A stretch of 64,000 nt of DNA from SMWC01 sp964466315. Lineage in GTDB: Bacteria; Pseudomonadota; Gammaproteobacteria; Steroidobacterales; Rariloculaceae. The position numbers and the translations under genes were made by a program. Below the pieces are notes generated by a model. That model saw only the letters and a program-made list of their open reading frames with translations, was not told the DNA's origin and did no database searches. Below, piece by piece: positions 8,929-17,586 of this stretch (its first letter is position 1; each line of letters starts with the position of its first letter). The stretch is taken from contig CAYXNS010000002.1 of the NCBI GenBank assembly GCA_964466315.1, positions 1-64,000 on the forward strand, in the 5' to 3' direction.

Positions 8929-10230
8929 TTACAGCATCCGTTCAACGAGCCATAACGCCAAGTCTGGATACAGGATCAGCAGTGCGAGCACCAGCAGTTC
9001 GCCGATCACGAAGGGAAAGATGCCACGAAAGATTTCCGCCATAGGGACGTCCGTAGCGACCCGCCGCATGATGAATACGTTCGCTCCGATGGGCGGCGTA
9101 ATGAGTGCGAGTTCCGCCATGATGACGACAAAGACACCGAACCAGACCGGGTCGATTCCGAGTTCGGCGACGACCGGCAGGATGAACGGAATCGTAAGAA
9201 CGAGCATACCGAAAACATCGAGCATCGCTCCGAGTACGAAGTACAAGAGCACCAGTAAGACGAGAAAACCGATGCGCCCGAGTTCGGCGGCGATGATGAC
9301 GCCCACGAGCACGTCCGTTAGCCTGGTGACGGCGAGAAAGCGTGCGACCAGATAACCGCCGACGATGATAATGAAGATCATCGCGCTGATCAGTACCGTG
9401 CCGCGCAGCGCGGTACCGATCGCTGCCACGCTGAGCTTGCGCTGCACGAGTGCGGTGATGAGCACGCCCGCACAACCCACGCCTGCTGCTTCCGTCGGCG
9501 TGAAGATCCCCGCGTAAATCCCGCCCACGATGAGTATAAAGAGACCCGCCACGGGCCCGAGCCGGCCGATCGAGATTACGCGCTCACGCCAACTCGTTCG
9601 GGGCCCTTTCGGGCCGAGTTCGGGGTTCATTACGCAGCGGATGAGGATGATGGCGGAGAACATCAGCGCCGTGATCACACCAGGCACGATGCCCGCGATG
9701 AAGAGCGCGCCGATGGAGGTCTCTGTCATGACCCCGTAAAAAATGAAGATAAGACTCGGGGGAATGAGTATTCCCAGTGTGCCGGAGGCTGCCAGGGCGC
9801 CCGTGGCCAGGCGCGAATCATAGTTGTAGCGGCGCATCTCCGGCATGACGATGGTACCCATGGTGGCTACGGTCGCGATACTCGACCCGGTCACGGCGCC
9901 GAAGCCGCCGCAGGCGAGTACCGAGGCGATCGCCATGCCGCCCGGCACTCGCCCGACCCATTTACGCAGGCTCTCGTAAAGATCACTGGCAAGCCCCGCG
10001 TGATAAAAGAGCTGGCCCATCAGTACGAACAACGGCACGGTGACGAACACGAAATCCCGGCCGTGTTCCCAGGGAACCAGCACGGCATGCGCCATGGTGG
10101 GTATCGGGCCCTCGACGACCCATAGTCCGAGGATTCCGGTAAAGGCCATTGCGAATCCGATAGGCACACCAGAGGCCAGCAGCGCGAGCAGCAGAACGAC
10201 GCCCGCGATGCCGATAACGATCAGATCCAT
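8929..10230 (-). CDS. TRAP transporter large permease (DctM type)
   Basis: 433 residues, standard length, with about twelve hydrophobic spans throughout. The pattern is typical of the DctM ion-transporter superfamily, including a Gly-rich GFGAVTGSSIATVATMG stretch around residue 110 and GILIPPSLIFI around 155. It forms the membrane complex with the small permease, whose end it overlaps by 10 bp (10221-10230). It imports a carboxylate-like solute using a sodium gradient. The family does not reveal the substrate. Confidence 0.93.
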   Translation of the reverse strand: MDLIVIGIAGVVLLLALLASGVPIGFAMAFTGILGLWVVEGPIPTMAHAVLVPWEHGRDFVFVTVPLFVLMGQLFYHAGLASDLYESLRKWVGRVPGGMAIASVLACGGFGAVTGSSIATVATMGTIVMPEMRRYNYDSRLATGALAASGTLGILIPPSLIFIFYGVMTETSIGALFIAGIVPGVITALMFSAIILIRCVMNPELGPKGPRTSWRERVISIGRLGPVAGLFILIVGGIYAGIFTPTEAAGVGCAGVLITALVQRKLSVAAIGTALRGTVLISAMIFIIIVGGYLVARFLAVTRLTDVLVGVIIAAELGRIGFLVLLVLLYFVLGAMLDVFGMLVLTIPFILPVVAELGIDPVWFGVFVVIMAELALITPPIGANVFIMRRVATDVPMAEIFRGIFPFVIGELLVLALLILYPDLALWLVERML

Positions 10231-10733
10231 TGGCTGGATTTGTCTTCTTCGGCGGCCGCGGCAGCCGAGGGGTTCGCCAGCAATCGTGCCACGAATACGA
10301 GTCCGCAGGTGGCGACAAATAGCATGAACGGCCAGAGTGGCGCGCTTAGATCCTCACCCGTCTCACCAGTCAAGAACATATAACGGGAGAATATGAAGGC
10401 TTGGATGGACAGGAGTGCAAAGAACACGATCCCGGCCAGGGCGGAGAGCACGTCGGCGACGCTTCGCCAGCGCGGAGACATTCGGTCATGGATGATTTCC
10501 ATGCGAATGTGATAGCCGCGATCCCAGGCATATGGCATCGCGGAGAAGAGCGTAATCAGTAACAGGATGCCGTTGGCGTCTCGACTCCACTGCAACGGCG
10601 CATCGAAGGCATACCGCAGTACCACTTCCAGCGTGACAAGCGCGAGCAATGCGGGTAGCGCGCCGTAAGCGCCGAGGTTGTAGAGCCATCGAGAAGCTCG
10701 TGCCGACCAACGATCGAGAAGCGCTGCTATCAC
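10221..10733 (-). CDS. TRAP transporter small permease (DctQ type)
   Basis: 170 residues, with four membrane spans and the typical 'RD..G..LL' pattern after TM2. The start is taken as GTG 10733, because GTGA overlaps the stop of the substrate-binding gene by 4 bp (10730-10733) and the protein then has normal DctQ length. A longer frame reaching 10913 would add about 60 residues with no membrane or family features. It partners with the large permease downstream. Confidence 0.85.
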   Translation of the reverse strand: MIAALLDRWSARASRWLYNLGAYGALPALLALVTLEVVLRYAFDAPLQWSRDANGILLLITLFSAMPYAWDRGYHIRMEIIHDRMSPRWRSVADVLSALAGIVFFALLSIQAFIFSRYMFLTGETGEDLSAPLWPFMLFVATCGLVFVARLLANPSAAAAAEEDKSSQWI

Positions 10734-11854
10734 AGATCGATAATTCCCTGGACTGGTGAGTTTCGAACGCGGGCGATGATCTGGTCGCTGGTGAGCGGGG
10801 CGTACTCGGCGGCAAGTGCTTCCATGTCGGCTACGACCGCGCGTGCCGGTAAATTCTCCGCTTCGTATTGCGCGATATAGCGTTCTTTCAGCGGCATGAC
10901 CCTTTCGCGCCAACGAGCAAGTTCGTCTTCTTCCAACTCGTGCATCTCTACATCTGCTTCGCGCAGCGTAGCCAGAGCGTGTTCATGACCGGGCCCGCCG
11001 TAGAAGCTCTGAACAGCCATCTGGCTCCTGATCCGCAGCAGTCGATAGAAACTCGCCCGCAGGTCGTCGGGTAGACCATCGAAAGTTCGCCGGTTGAGGC
11101 AGTAGTGCAGGAGAATGACATTGATGTCGACCCGCGTGTAGTAAGGGCCGATCTCGTGAAGCCGATAGGCGACGATGTCCGAAGGCGCGAGGGTGACCGC
11201 ATCGACGACACCTCTCTGAAACGCCGGATAGACCTCGGCGGCCGCGATTGTGACGGGGACGGCGCCGAGTTCACGGAAGATCTCCGCGGTGAGGCCGCCG
11301 GTGACACGTATCTTGATACCCTGTAGATCTTCGAGACGCCGAACGGGAGTCTTAGAGATGATGTTATAAGGGCTCGTGCAGTCGCAATGAGCGAGGTAAA
11401 CGCCCATGCGCTCGTACTCTGTTTTGAAGTGTTGCGGATAGAGTTCTTCCACGACGAGGTTCGCGATTTCGGGGCTCGAAAACAGGAACGGCAGCTGCGG
11501 CGCATGCAGGAGTTTGAAGCTTCCGGGTTGATAGGTGACATACGCGTGGGTGTAGTCGGTGATCCCGGTTACCGCAGCTTTGAAACCGTCGATGGGACCA
11601 TGCAGCAGCTGATCCGTGAAAGGCTCTAATCGCAACCGCCCCTCCGTCTCGCGCTCGACGAGCACGGCGAACGGCACGAAGGCCTCCGTGTAGAGGCCGT
11701 GGGAACGCGGGATGTGGGAGGTATAACGCAGGGTAATCGGCTCCTCAGTCCGGGTCTTGCGTCCGGCGATGAGCGGCGCAGCCAGACCCAAGCCCGCTAG
11801 TGAAGCCAGGAGATTGCGACGGGTGGTGTCGATACTCGGTTGCGGTACTGACAA
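10730..11854 (-). CDS. TRAP transporter substrate-binding protein (DctP type)
   Basis: About 374 residues. The start is uncertain. A TTG at 11854 puts a Tat-like signal (TTRRNLLASLAGLGLAA) near the N-terminus, while the open frame extends to 11986 with sequence that does not look like protein. The mature part has the DctP fold markers: a solute-contacting KIRVTGG motif (usually KIRV..), a stretch around AVPVTIAAAEVYPAFQRGVVD, and a long C-terminal helix. It binds the solute in the periplasm and delivers it to the Q-M permease, with which it overlaps. Confidence 0.85.
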   Translation of the reverse strand: MSVPQPSIDTTRRNLLASLAGLGLAAPLIAGRKTRTEEPITLRYTSHIPRSHGLYTEAFVPFAVLVERETEGRLRLEPFTDQLLHGPIDGFKAAVTGITDYTHAYVTYQPGSFKLLHAPQLPFLFSSPEIANLVVEELYPQHFKTEYERMGVYLAHCDCTSPYNIISKTPVRRLEDLQGIKIRVTGGLTAEIFRELGAVPVTIAAAEVYPAFQRGVVDAVTLAPSDIVAYRLHEIGPYYTRVDINVILLHYCLNRRTFDGLPDDLRASFYRLLRIRSQMAVQSFYGGPGHEHALATLREADVEMHELEEDELARWRERVMPLKERYIAQYEAENLPARAVVADMEALAAEYAPLTSDQIIARVRNSPVQGIIDL

Positions 11855-11912
11855 GTTAACTACTGAGCCCCAGCAGATTAGAGCAGATATCGGTGTGCAC
11901 TGCGGCCTATTA

Positions 11913-11923
11913 CGGTTGAACCG
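11913..11923. promoter_or_regulatory. Palindrome upstream of the TRAP operon
   Basis: CGGTTGAACCG, a perfect palindrome about a central G. It lies in the 240-bp gap between the TRAP operon (minus) and the SDR gene (plus), about 60 bp from the proposed TRAP start. It could be an operator, but no second copy was found, so this is a weak call. Confidence 0.25.
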
Positions 11924-12093
11924 CACTAACCTTGTCAATACCTGTGGATGCGATCCGGGTTCAAGCGGTACCGTGGAGTGCATCATCCAAGACCGGCTAC
12001 TATAGGCCGTGACAGCAACCCTCTATCGTTAGACAGCTACTTCGGCAGAGGTGTTCTTTCTTGAACCCCTCTCCGGTATTTGGAGACGCAAGA

Positions 12094-12921
12094 ATGATTC
12101 CGATCCTGAAACGAAAGCTTAGCCGTACCATCGCGGCGGCAACGCTCATAATCCTGACGGCACAGGCCGCCGGCATCTCGCAGGCCGCCACGATCGATCC
12201 CGACCGGCCGACGGTGCTGGTTACGGGCGCCAATCGGGGAATCGGTTTCGCATTCGCCGAGTACTACGTCGCGGCGGGTTGGAACGTGCTCGCTGCCGTG
12301 CGGACGCCCGAGCACGCGACCGAGCTTTCCGCGTTGGCGAACGGTTACGAGCACCTCGTCATCGAGCAGTTGGATGTCACCGACAACAAGCGAATCGCAG
12401 AGCTTGCGGACAGGTATCGAGGAACCACGATCGATGTGCTCATCAATAATGCAGGGGTTTACGGTGGTCTCGAAACGCAGAGCTGGGGATCCCTGGATTC
12501 GGAGACCTTTAAGCAGGTAATGGCCGTGAATGTCTTCGCGCCGATGAAGATGGCCGAGGCTTTCGCCGATCATGTCGCGGCAAGCGAGCAGAAGAAAATC
12601 GTTTCGATCACGAGTGGCGCCGGCTCGGTCACGCGAGAGGGCAGGCCGGGTGGCGGTTTGATTTACGAAGTCAGTAAAGCGGCGCTGAATATGTCGATGC
12701 GCCAAATACGCGCCGAAGTCGCGGAACACGGCATCATAGTCGCGCTGATCGCTCCCGGAATGGTCGCCACCGACATGCTCTCGGTCGCGCGCCCGAACTT
12801 AGTCGCGAACGCGCAGACGCCTGCGGAGAGTGTCGCCGGCATCGCCGCGGTCATTGCCGGGCTCGACGAGAACTACGACGGCCGACCGCGGAACTACGAC
12901 GGTTCGGTCATCCCTTGGTGA
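12094..12921 (+). CDS. Short-chain dehydrogenase/reductase with N-terminal signal or anchor
   Basis: 275 residues from ATG 12094, preceded by GGAG (12082-12085). A TTG at 12061 in the same frame is less likely. Classical SDR marks: TGANRGIG (residues 44-51), INNAG (117-121), a Ser around 171-174, and YEVSK (Tyr191, Lys195). The odd part is the N-terminus: about 32 residues with a basic start, a hydrophobic core and an AQA/SQA-like cleavage region, which reads as a signal peptide or anchor. A cytosol-facing, membrane-anchored NAD(P) enzyme is the easiest reading. Confidence 0.85.
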   Translation: MIPILKRKLSRTIAAATLIILTAQAAGISQAATIDPDRPTVLVTGANRGIGFAFAEYYVAAGWNVLAAVRTPEHATELSALANGYEHLVIEQLDVTDNKRIAELADRYRGTTIDVLINNAGVYGGLETQSWGSLDSETFKQVMAVNVFAPMKMAEAFADHVAASEQKKIVSITSGAGSVTREGRPGGGLIYEVSKAALNMSMRQIRAEVAEHGIIVALIAPGMVATDMLSVARPNLVANAQTPAESVAGIAAVIAGLDENYDGRPRNYDGSVIPW

Positions 12922-12930
12922 GTCGCAGAT

Positions 12931-13027
12931 AAAAAAGGGGCCAGGAAAGGGGCCGTGTCCATGAACTCTATGGTGACTCGGTCAGAAGATGCCGTTTCCG
13001 AAAAAAGGGACACGGCCCCTTTTTTTC
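12931..13027. repeat. Paired REP palindromes
   Basis: AAAGGGGCCGTGTCC (12946-12960) and its exact reverse complement (13008-13022) flank 47 bp. A further GGGGCC copy lies at 12937-12942. The right arm is itself a near-palindrome, AAAAAAGGG..CCCCTTTTTTT, and would act as a terminator 3' of the SDR gene. It is the same family as the copies at 14722, 18736, 35306 and 41022. Confidence 0.8.
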
Positions 13028-13081
13028 GGTGTCTCCGGAACCCGGCGCGATAGCCGTCGATAGGTAAGAGGTAAATGACAG

Positions 13082-13474
13082 ATGTCAGAACCAAAAGTAA
13101 TGGCGCAGGATGTTAGAGACGCTTGTGAGGGGATGCTACGGAAACAGCTCTATACTGTCTTTACGCGGCCGGCCGATGGGCTCGGGCCCGTGATGGAGGT
13201 ACTCGAGGCGCATTTGAAGTTCCAGATCTCCCTCGAGGAGCGCGGCGTCATGTTCGGCGCCGGTCCGTTCTTTTCCGACGATGAGCAGCAATGGCGGGGC
13301 GAAGGCATGGTGATTATCCGCGCGAAGGATCTTGAAGAGGCCAAGGCGATCGCCGCAGAGGATCCCATGCATAGCTCGGGCGCGCGCGTCTACGAGGTCC
13401 GACCCTGGCTTCTGTGCGAGGGCTCGGTCACTATAAAGCTCAGTCACTCCAAGCGCAGCTACGAAGTACTATAA
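13082..13474 (+). CDS. YciI-like (YCII domain) protein
   Basis: 130 residues. The alpha+beta ferredoxin-like fold of YCII proteins fits: an HLKFQISLEERGVMFGAGPF helix-turn (residues 44-63), then a GEGMVIIRAKDLEEAKAIA strand-helix and AEDPMHSSGARVYEVRPW. YCII members include enzymes such as muconolactone-isomerase-like dehalogenases, but most have no known substrate. No signal peptide, so cytoplasmic. Confidence 0.75.
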   Translation: MSEPKVMAQDVRDACEGMLRKQLYTVFTRPADGLGPVMEVLEAHLKFQISLEERGVMFGAGPFFSDDEQQWRGEGMVIIRAKDLEEAKAIAAEDPMHSSGARVYEVRPWLLCEGSVTIKLSHSKRSYEVL

Positions 13475-13488
13475 AAAGTAGAGGAATC

Positions 13489-13590
13489 ATGCGCTCGTTT
13501 CGATCAGTCTATGCCGCGACGCACGCGGCCATGGCGTTGGCCGCGTGCGATACTGCGCGAAAATCGGTCGCTGTTCTTGCCGCCGTTTAG
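13489..13590 (+). CDS. Possible 33-residue lipoprotein
   Basis: ATG 13489 follows GAGGAA at 13481-13486, and the frame closes with TAG at 13588-13590. The product has basic residues, an Ala-rich segment and ALAAC, which would be a lipobox, leaving about 14 mature residues. It may be an entericidin-sized lipoprotein or the surviving start of a lost gene. It ends 1 bp before the convergent RidA-like gene. Confidence 0.3.
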   Translation: MRSFRSVYAATHAAMALAACDTARKSVAVLAAV

Positions 13591-13591
13591 G

Positions 13592-14122
13592 TTAGTCGGG
13601 GACGACGGCGATCGCCGAGATCTCGAGGAGCAGGCGTGGGTCGGTCGCGAGACGCGGAATCTCCACGGATGTGCTGGCTGGGCGGTGATCGCTGCCCCAG
13701 GCCTCGGCGATGGCGGCATTGATCGCATCCTGATCCGCGGCTTGATCGACCATGAACCGATTCAGATGCACGACGTCCGTTAGCTCGCCGCCCGCCGCCT
13801 CGACCGCCATCCTGAGATTCTCCATGGTCTGCGTGGCCTGTGCGCCGGCGCTGAAGTCCAGATGATCGAATTCGGAAGGGACGTGCGGGTGACTGTGATA
13901 CACGGGTGCCGCCGTGACACCCGAGACAAACACGAGCTTGCCTGAATGAACCTTGATGGCCGGCGTATAGGGCATGTTGTAGCCGAGTTCGACGCCTTCC
14001 ATATGAATATATTCGAATCGCGGCGTGTCGTTGCTACAGCCGGCGACGAGTGCGAGAAGTGCGGCCGATAAACCAACGGGTAGGTATCGATAAAGCCGGC
14101 TCTTGTCGTTCATCGAGTACAT
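13592..14122 (-). CDS. RidA-like lipoprotein (YjgF/YER057c/UK114 family)
   Basis: 176 residues. A signal peptide ends in LVAGC (lipobox), so the protein should be lipid-anchored in the periplasm. Residues 45-176 match the RidA fold: the F-V-S-G element near GKLVFVSGVTA, the Q-T-x-x-N-L-R-M-A-V-E-A-A-G helix, and the DVVHLNRFMVD strand. Cytosolic RidA deaminates reactive enamines. The Arg and Glu needed for that are not obvious here (the end is PRLLLEISAIAV), so activity is uncertain. Export of this fold is unusual. Confidence 0.8.
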   Translation of the reverse strand: MYSMNDKSRLYRYLPVGLSAALLALVAGCSNDTPRFEYIHMEGVELGYNMPYTPAIKVHSGKLVFVSGVTAAPVYHSHPHVPSEFDHLDFSAGAQATQTMENLRMAVEAAGGELTDVVHLNRFMVDQAADQDAINAAIAEAWGSDHRPASTSVEIPRLATDPRLLLEISAIAVVPD

Positions 14123-14274
14123 ATCTGAATCTCCTTCGTAGTGGCAAGTGGCACGATTTTTTTCGTTGCGGCGCCCGGTAACGAACCTATACCATGCGCG
14201 ATGAGTGGGCTCAATTGCCGATCCAAAAACTCTCGATTAACGAGCAAACCGGAGACCGGTACGGGGAGAAGATC

Positions 14275-14646
14275 ATGATGCATCGAATCGGCGCCGTGTT
14301 TTACGTGATGTGGGGAATCCTGCACCTGAACGCGGCCAACATGCTCTATCAGTTGAGCGCGACACTCGACCCCGGCGTGCTCGAGGCCAGAGTCGTCCAG
14401 GCGGCTTGGCACCTGGCGTTCTTCGGCGTCGTCGCGATTGCCGTCGGCATGCGCTGGAACTGGCGCAATAGCGCTCTGGGTTACTGGATCAATATCGTCA
14501 CACTGACCGTCGTCGACCTCGGGTTCATTGTTATCGTCTTCATCCCATACTTGCCGTTTTGGCCGGCGGTGCTCGGACCGCTGTTCTGGGTGCTGGCCGT
14601 GATCTTTTCAACCACGGGGTATGTCAAGGAGCCACGAACGGCATAG
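14275..14646 (+). CDS. Four-span membrane protein of unknown function
   Basis: 123 residues from ATG 14275 (or 14278), behind GGGAGA (14263-14268). The open frame could start at 14194, but the extra residues are polar. Four hydrophobic segments are seen, the first with His and Trp (WGILHLNAANML) and the third with a VDLGFIVIVFIPYL pattern. Small four-span proteins of this type are common and uncharacterised. Confidence 0.6.
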   Translation: MMHRIGAVFYVMWGILHLNAANMLYQLSATLDPGVLEARVVQAAWHLAFFGVVAIAVGMRWNWRNSALGYWINIVTLTVVDLGFIVIVFIPYLPFWPAVLGPLFWVLAVIFSTTGYVKEPRTA

Positions 14647-14721
14647 CCCGTGGATCATGAAGGTTCGCTAGTATCGCGGGCGAAATCTACCTGCTCGGTA
14701 TTCACCTTGGCCACCGCTGAG

Positions 14722-14748
14722 ATAAAAGGGGCCGGGTCCCTTTTCCCC
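14722..14748. repeat. REP palindrome
   Basis: ATAAAAGGGGCCGGGTCCCTTTTCCCC, with AAAAGGG...CCCTTTT arms. It ends 1 bp before the stop codon of the MBL gene (14750, minus) and lies 76 bp after the membrane-protein gene. It could terminate both. Confidence 0.7.
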
Positions 14749-14749
14749 A

Positions 14750-15709
14750 TTATAGATCCGACAGACCCGTACGGCACTGCGTCGAATCCTCGATACAGAG
14801 GACAGCTTCGCCCTGCTTAATATTGATATTCGGCTCGCGGTAGCGGTACAGGAAGTCGTACATCGTAACGATATTCGGGATCAGGAACGCGTCGAGGCTG
14901 TTGTAATCCCCGAACGCTTCCGACTGCGAGGCCGCGACCAGCTCTTTGATTTCCTCGAGTGTTCGCCCATCCGCCATGTGCTGCAGGACACTCATCTTCA
15001 TCGCCAGGAGGTAGTCGTGATGATCGATGAACGCGTTCTGGTCCACGACAGGGCCATGGCCGGGTAGGACGACATCCACGTCGGGCAGGTTCGCCAGAAT
15101 TTTCATGACCTCGAGTTGATTGTTGACGTTCATATCGCGGAAATCGGGGAAGAGGTTGCGGCCCTTTGCCGAGTCGATCGCGATGAGTACGCGATCTTCT
15201 GGGATATGAACCTGGATCAGGTTATCGCTATGCGTCGGACCATAATAGAGCAGCCTGATGTTCACGCCACCGAGATGCATATTCATCTCTTCATCGAAAG
15301 TGATTTCCGGCACTGCCGACTGGCGCTGCTCGAAGAGAAGATGGGGGAGTAGATTCTCATGACTGATCGTTGTCGCCGTGTCGTTGAAGATCTCCGAGCC
15401 GCAGGCATGGTCCGGATGATCATGGCTCAGGATCACGTACTTGACGGTCACGTCGTGGCGTTCGGCGAGTTGATCCTTGAGCCAGGCGACCGTGCCGGAG
15501 CCGCAGTAATGCCCATCGACGACGATGATACCGTCGTCCGTCAGAATGTAAGCGCCGAACTGATTATCCGAACCCCAGCGATAAACGTGCTCACTGATCT
15601 GTTCGATGGATTGGTCGTTAGCCCAGACGCGCTCTTGTGCGCTCGATACCGAAGCGCCCAGCAGTGCTGCGGCGACGGTCAGACTCAGGATGTAATGAAC
15701 GGTGCTCAT
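14750..15709 (-). CDS. Secreted MBL-fold metallo-hydrolase
   Basis: 319 residues. A signal peptide ends near SSAQ (about residue 24). The zinc motif HDHPDH (HxHxDH) is complete, with later His in TISHENL and GHGP and an Asp in AIDSAKG. The length and signal match periplasmic class-B-like hydrolases. Substrates across the family range from beta-lactams to thioesters and sulfur compounds, and nothing here narrows it. It stands alone on the minus strand, with a REP at its 3' end. Confidence 0.85.
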   Translation of the reverse strand: MSTVHYILSLTVAAALLGASVSSAQERVWANDQSIEQISEHVYRWGSDNQFGAYILTDDGIIVVDGHYCGSGTVAWLKDQLAERHDVTVKYVILSHDHPDHACGSEIFNDTATTISHENLLPHLLFEQRQSAVPEITFDEEMNMHLGGVNIRLLYYGPTHSDNLIQVHIPEDRVLIAIDSAKGRNLFPDFRDMNVNNQLEVMKILANLPDVDVVLPGHGPVVDQNAFIDHHDYLLAMKMSVLQHMADGRTLEEIKELVAASQSEAFGDYNSLDAFLIPNIVTMYDFLYRYREPNINIKQGEAVLCIEDSTQCRTGLSDL

Positions 15710-15881
15710 TTTTTTCTCCTAACGTGTACGGTGGTGATCGCCGTCATGCGAGCGTATCTCGATTCTAGATTCTACTCCGTAGCGACTTTTGCCGTCGCTT
15801 CCCCACCGAAGCCAGCCTGTAATAGAACACAGTTAGCAGCCAAGGGTATCGCACTGCCTTGGCACCAGAAAGCCTCTCTTC

Positions 15882-16514
15882 TCAGGCGAGTTTGTCTTTC
15901 GCCCAGTAGTCCTTGGAGGCCTTCTCGCTCTCCAGGCTCTCGGTATCCTCCAGTCCGGGTTTCATGCCCGCCGCCGACCCCGCAATAATCTTGTGGTGAT
16001 CGAGATTCAGCGTTCTGAGCCAGCGCTGTTGGCCCATGGTCAGCGCGATAAAGAAGCCGAGTTCGACGAGCTCGGGTTCGTTGAAGTGGGCATGGAGCCG
16101 CTCCCAGAGCGCATCGTCGGTCGGCAGGTCCCAGGTGATCGCTTCGGCGTAGGCGAGTGCTGCTTTTTGCGCCTCGTCGAAGCGTTCGGACTTTTCGAAA
16201 TTCAACAGATCCATGTAGTCGGCCTCGACGACGCCCTCGGCCTTCGTGGACCGTTGGTTGCCGCAGTATTCGCATTTGACCGAGTGAGAGACGTAGATTC
16301 GGCAGAGTTCTTTGACGGCGTTGTCTAAGACACCTTCATAAAATGAGTCGCGCCAAACTTTAGCGAAGCCAAAGAAGATTGCCGGCACATGTGCGCGAAT
16401 GGACTGGCTCTCGGGACGTGGGGTACCGATACTCGCACAGCGTTCGAGTTCCTCGAGCATCTCCGGGTCGGGTAGATCTTTCGGCTCGACATAGCTGATT
16501 CGTGGACCGCTCAT
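15882..16514 (-). CDS. AhpD-like (carboxymuconolactone decarboxylase family) protein
   Basis: 210 residues from ATG 16514. A longer frame to 16646 would run over the LacI-type operator, so it is rejected. Carries CEYCGNQ, the CxxC of AhpD-like peroxidases (last His of CxxCxxH is Gln here), inside a helical CMD fold. Likely a thiol-dependent peroxidase or decarboxylase relative. The operator TGCAAACGATTGCA is 17 bp upstream, which ties its expression to the LacI-type repressor at 27629-28702. Confidence 0.8.
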   Translation of the reverse strand: MSGPRISYVEPKDLPDPEMLEELERCASIGTPRPESQSIRAHVPAIFFGFAKVWRDSFYEGVLDNAVKELCRIYVSHSVKCEYCGNQRSTKAEGVVEADYMDLLNFEKSERFDEAQKAALAYAEAITWDLPTDDALWERLHAHFNEPELVELGFFIALTMGQQRWLRTLNLDHHKIIAGSAAGMKPGLEDTESLESEKASKDYWAKDKLA

Positions 16515-16530
16515 GACAATCTCGCTTTTC

Positions 16531-16544
16531 TGCAAACGATTGCA
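16531..16544. promoter_or_regulatory. LacI-type operator, copy 1
   Basis: TGCAAACGATTGCA, half sites TGCAA/TTGCA around a central CpG, as LacI-family hinge helices require. Identical to copies at 21870 and 28804. Lies just upstream of the AhpD-like gene. Confidence 0.85.
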
Positions 16545-16715
16545 TAAAATTGTCCCAGACTTGTGCAGGGCGATCAAGTTTGAGACTAGTGGGCCAGTGT
16601 AGCGCGATCGAAGCCGGCCGGCGGAGCAGTCGCGGTGGCGTTCCAATATCGGTATGCATGGCGGCCGATCCCTATCCCGACGCGCAGTTGGGCGTGGTTG
16701 TATGAGGCTTAATGC

Positions 16716-17468
16716 ATGCCCGAATTAGCTTGGGATGAGTTGCTCATCATCGCCATCGCCCTGGCCGTTGGCGGCGCCGCCAAGGGAATGACCGGCCTAG
16801 GCCTGCCGGGGGTGGCCATACCCGTACTCGCCGGGTTTCTCGGTGTCGAGCGCGCCGTCATGACGATGATCATACCGGTCCTCGTGCTCAACATTTGGCT
16901 CATGGTGACGTTGCGCGACTGCCTCGAAGAGATACCCGAAATGCCGCGCATACTTTTGCCATCGGTGCCGGGCGTGGTGCTCGGCGCCAGCGTGCTCTAT
17001 CTCGCCAGTGAGCGGTCCCTGGCTACGGGTCTCGCGATCTGGATCATCGCCTACCTGATACTGCGTGCGTTCCACCCGGCAATGACTCTCGTCGGGAATG
17101 CTCGACGTCGTTTCGCACCCGTCGTCGGTTTCGGTGCAGGGTCGATGCAGGCGGCGACCGGTATCTCGGCACCCGTACTCGCACCGTATGTCGATGCGTT
17201 GAATCTGTCACCACGGGCCTATGTCTTTACCGTCGCGACAGTGTTTTCGATGCTCTCCGGAACGCACTTCATCGTGATGATTTATCTGCAGGCCTATTCG
17301 CTCCAACAGCTTACCGAGAGCCTGCTGGCCGTGATCCCGGCCCTCGCGTTCGTTCCGCTCGGCGTGAAGCTGCGTGGCTCGGTTGAACCTCAGGTCTTCA
17401 GCCGGATCATCCGAGCTCTGATGTTCATCATGGCCTGTAGGCTCATCTACGGGGCGTGGTTGGCGTAG
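16716..17468 (+). CDS. TauE/SafE family (TSUP) membrane exporter
   Basis: 250 residues with about eight membrane spans in two repeats, each opening with a Gly-rich loop (GGAAKGMTGLGLPGVAIP at residues 14-31 and GFGAGSMQAATGISAPVLAP at 136-155). This is the TSUP pattern. Members move sulfite, sulfoacetate or related organic anions. It stands alone, so the substrate is unknown. Confidence 0.85.
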   Translation: MPELAWDELLIIAIALAVGGAAKGMTGLGLPGVAIPVLAGFLGVERAVMTMIIPVLVLNIWLMVTLRDCLEEIPEMPRILLPSVPGVVLGASVLYLASERSLATGLAIWIIAYLILRAFHPAMTLVGNARRRFAPVVGFGAGSMQAATGISAPVLAPYVDALNLSPRAYVFTVATVFSMLSGTHFIVMIYLQAYSLQQLTESLLAVIPALAFVPLGVKLRGSVEPQVFSRIIRALMFIMACRLIYGAWLA

Positions 17469-17481
17469 TAGAATTATTAGG

Positions 17482-17505
17482 TATTAGGGCCAGATTCCTT
17501 TTTTT
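17482..17505. repeat. REP element left of the RAYT remnant
   Basis: TATTAGGGCCAGATTCCTTTTTTT. With the inverse copy at 17961-17983 it brackets the transposase remnant, the usual layout of a RAYT with its own REPs. Confidence 0.75.
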
Positions 17506-17586
17506 GTCTGGGTAGGCAACTTTTGTTAGTGGCCACCATAGCGTGAGGCGCGCAGTGTTCGGGTTCTTTCATGTCTAGGAACGAAA

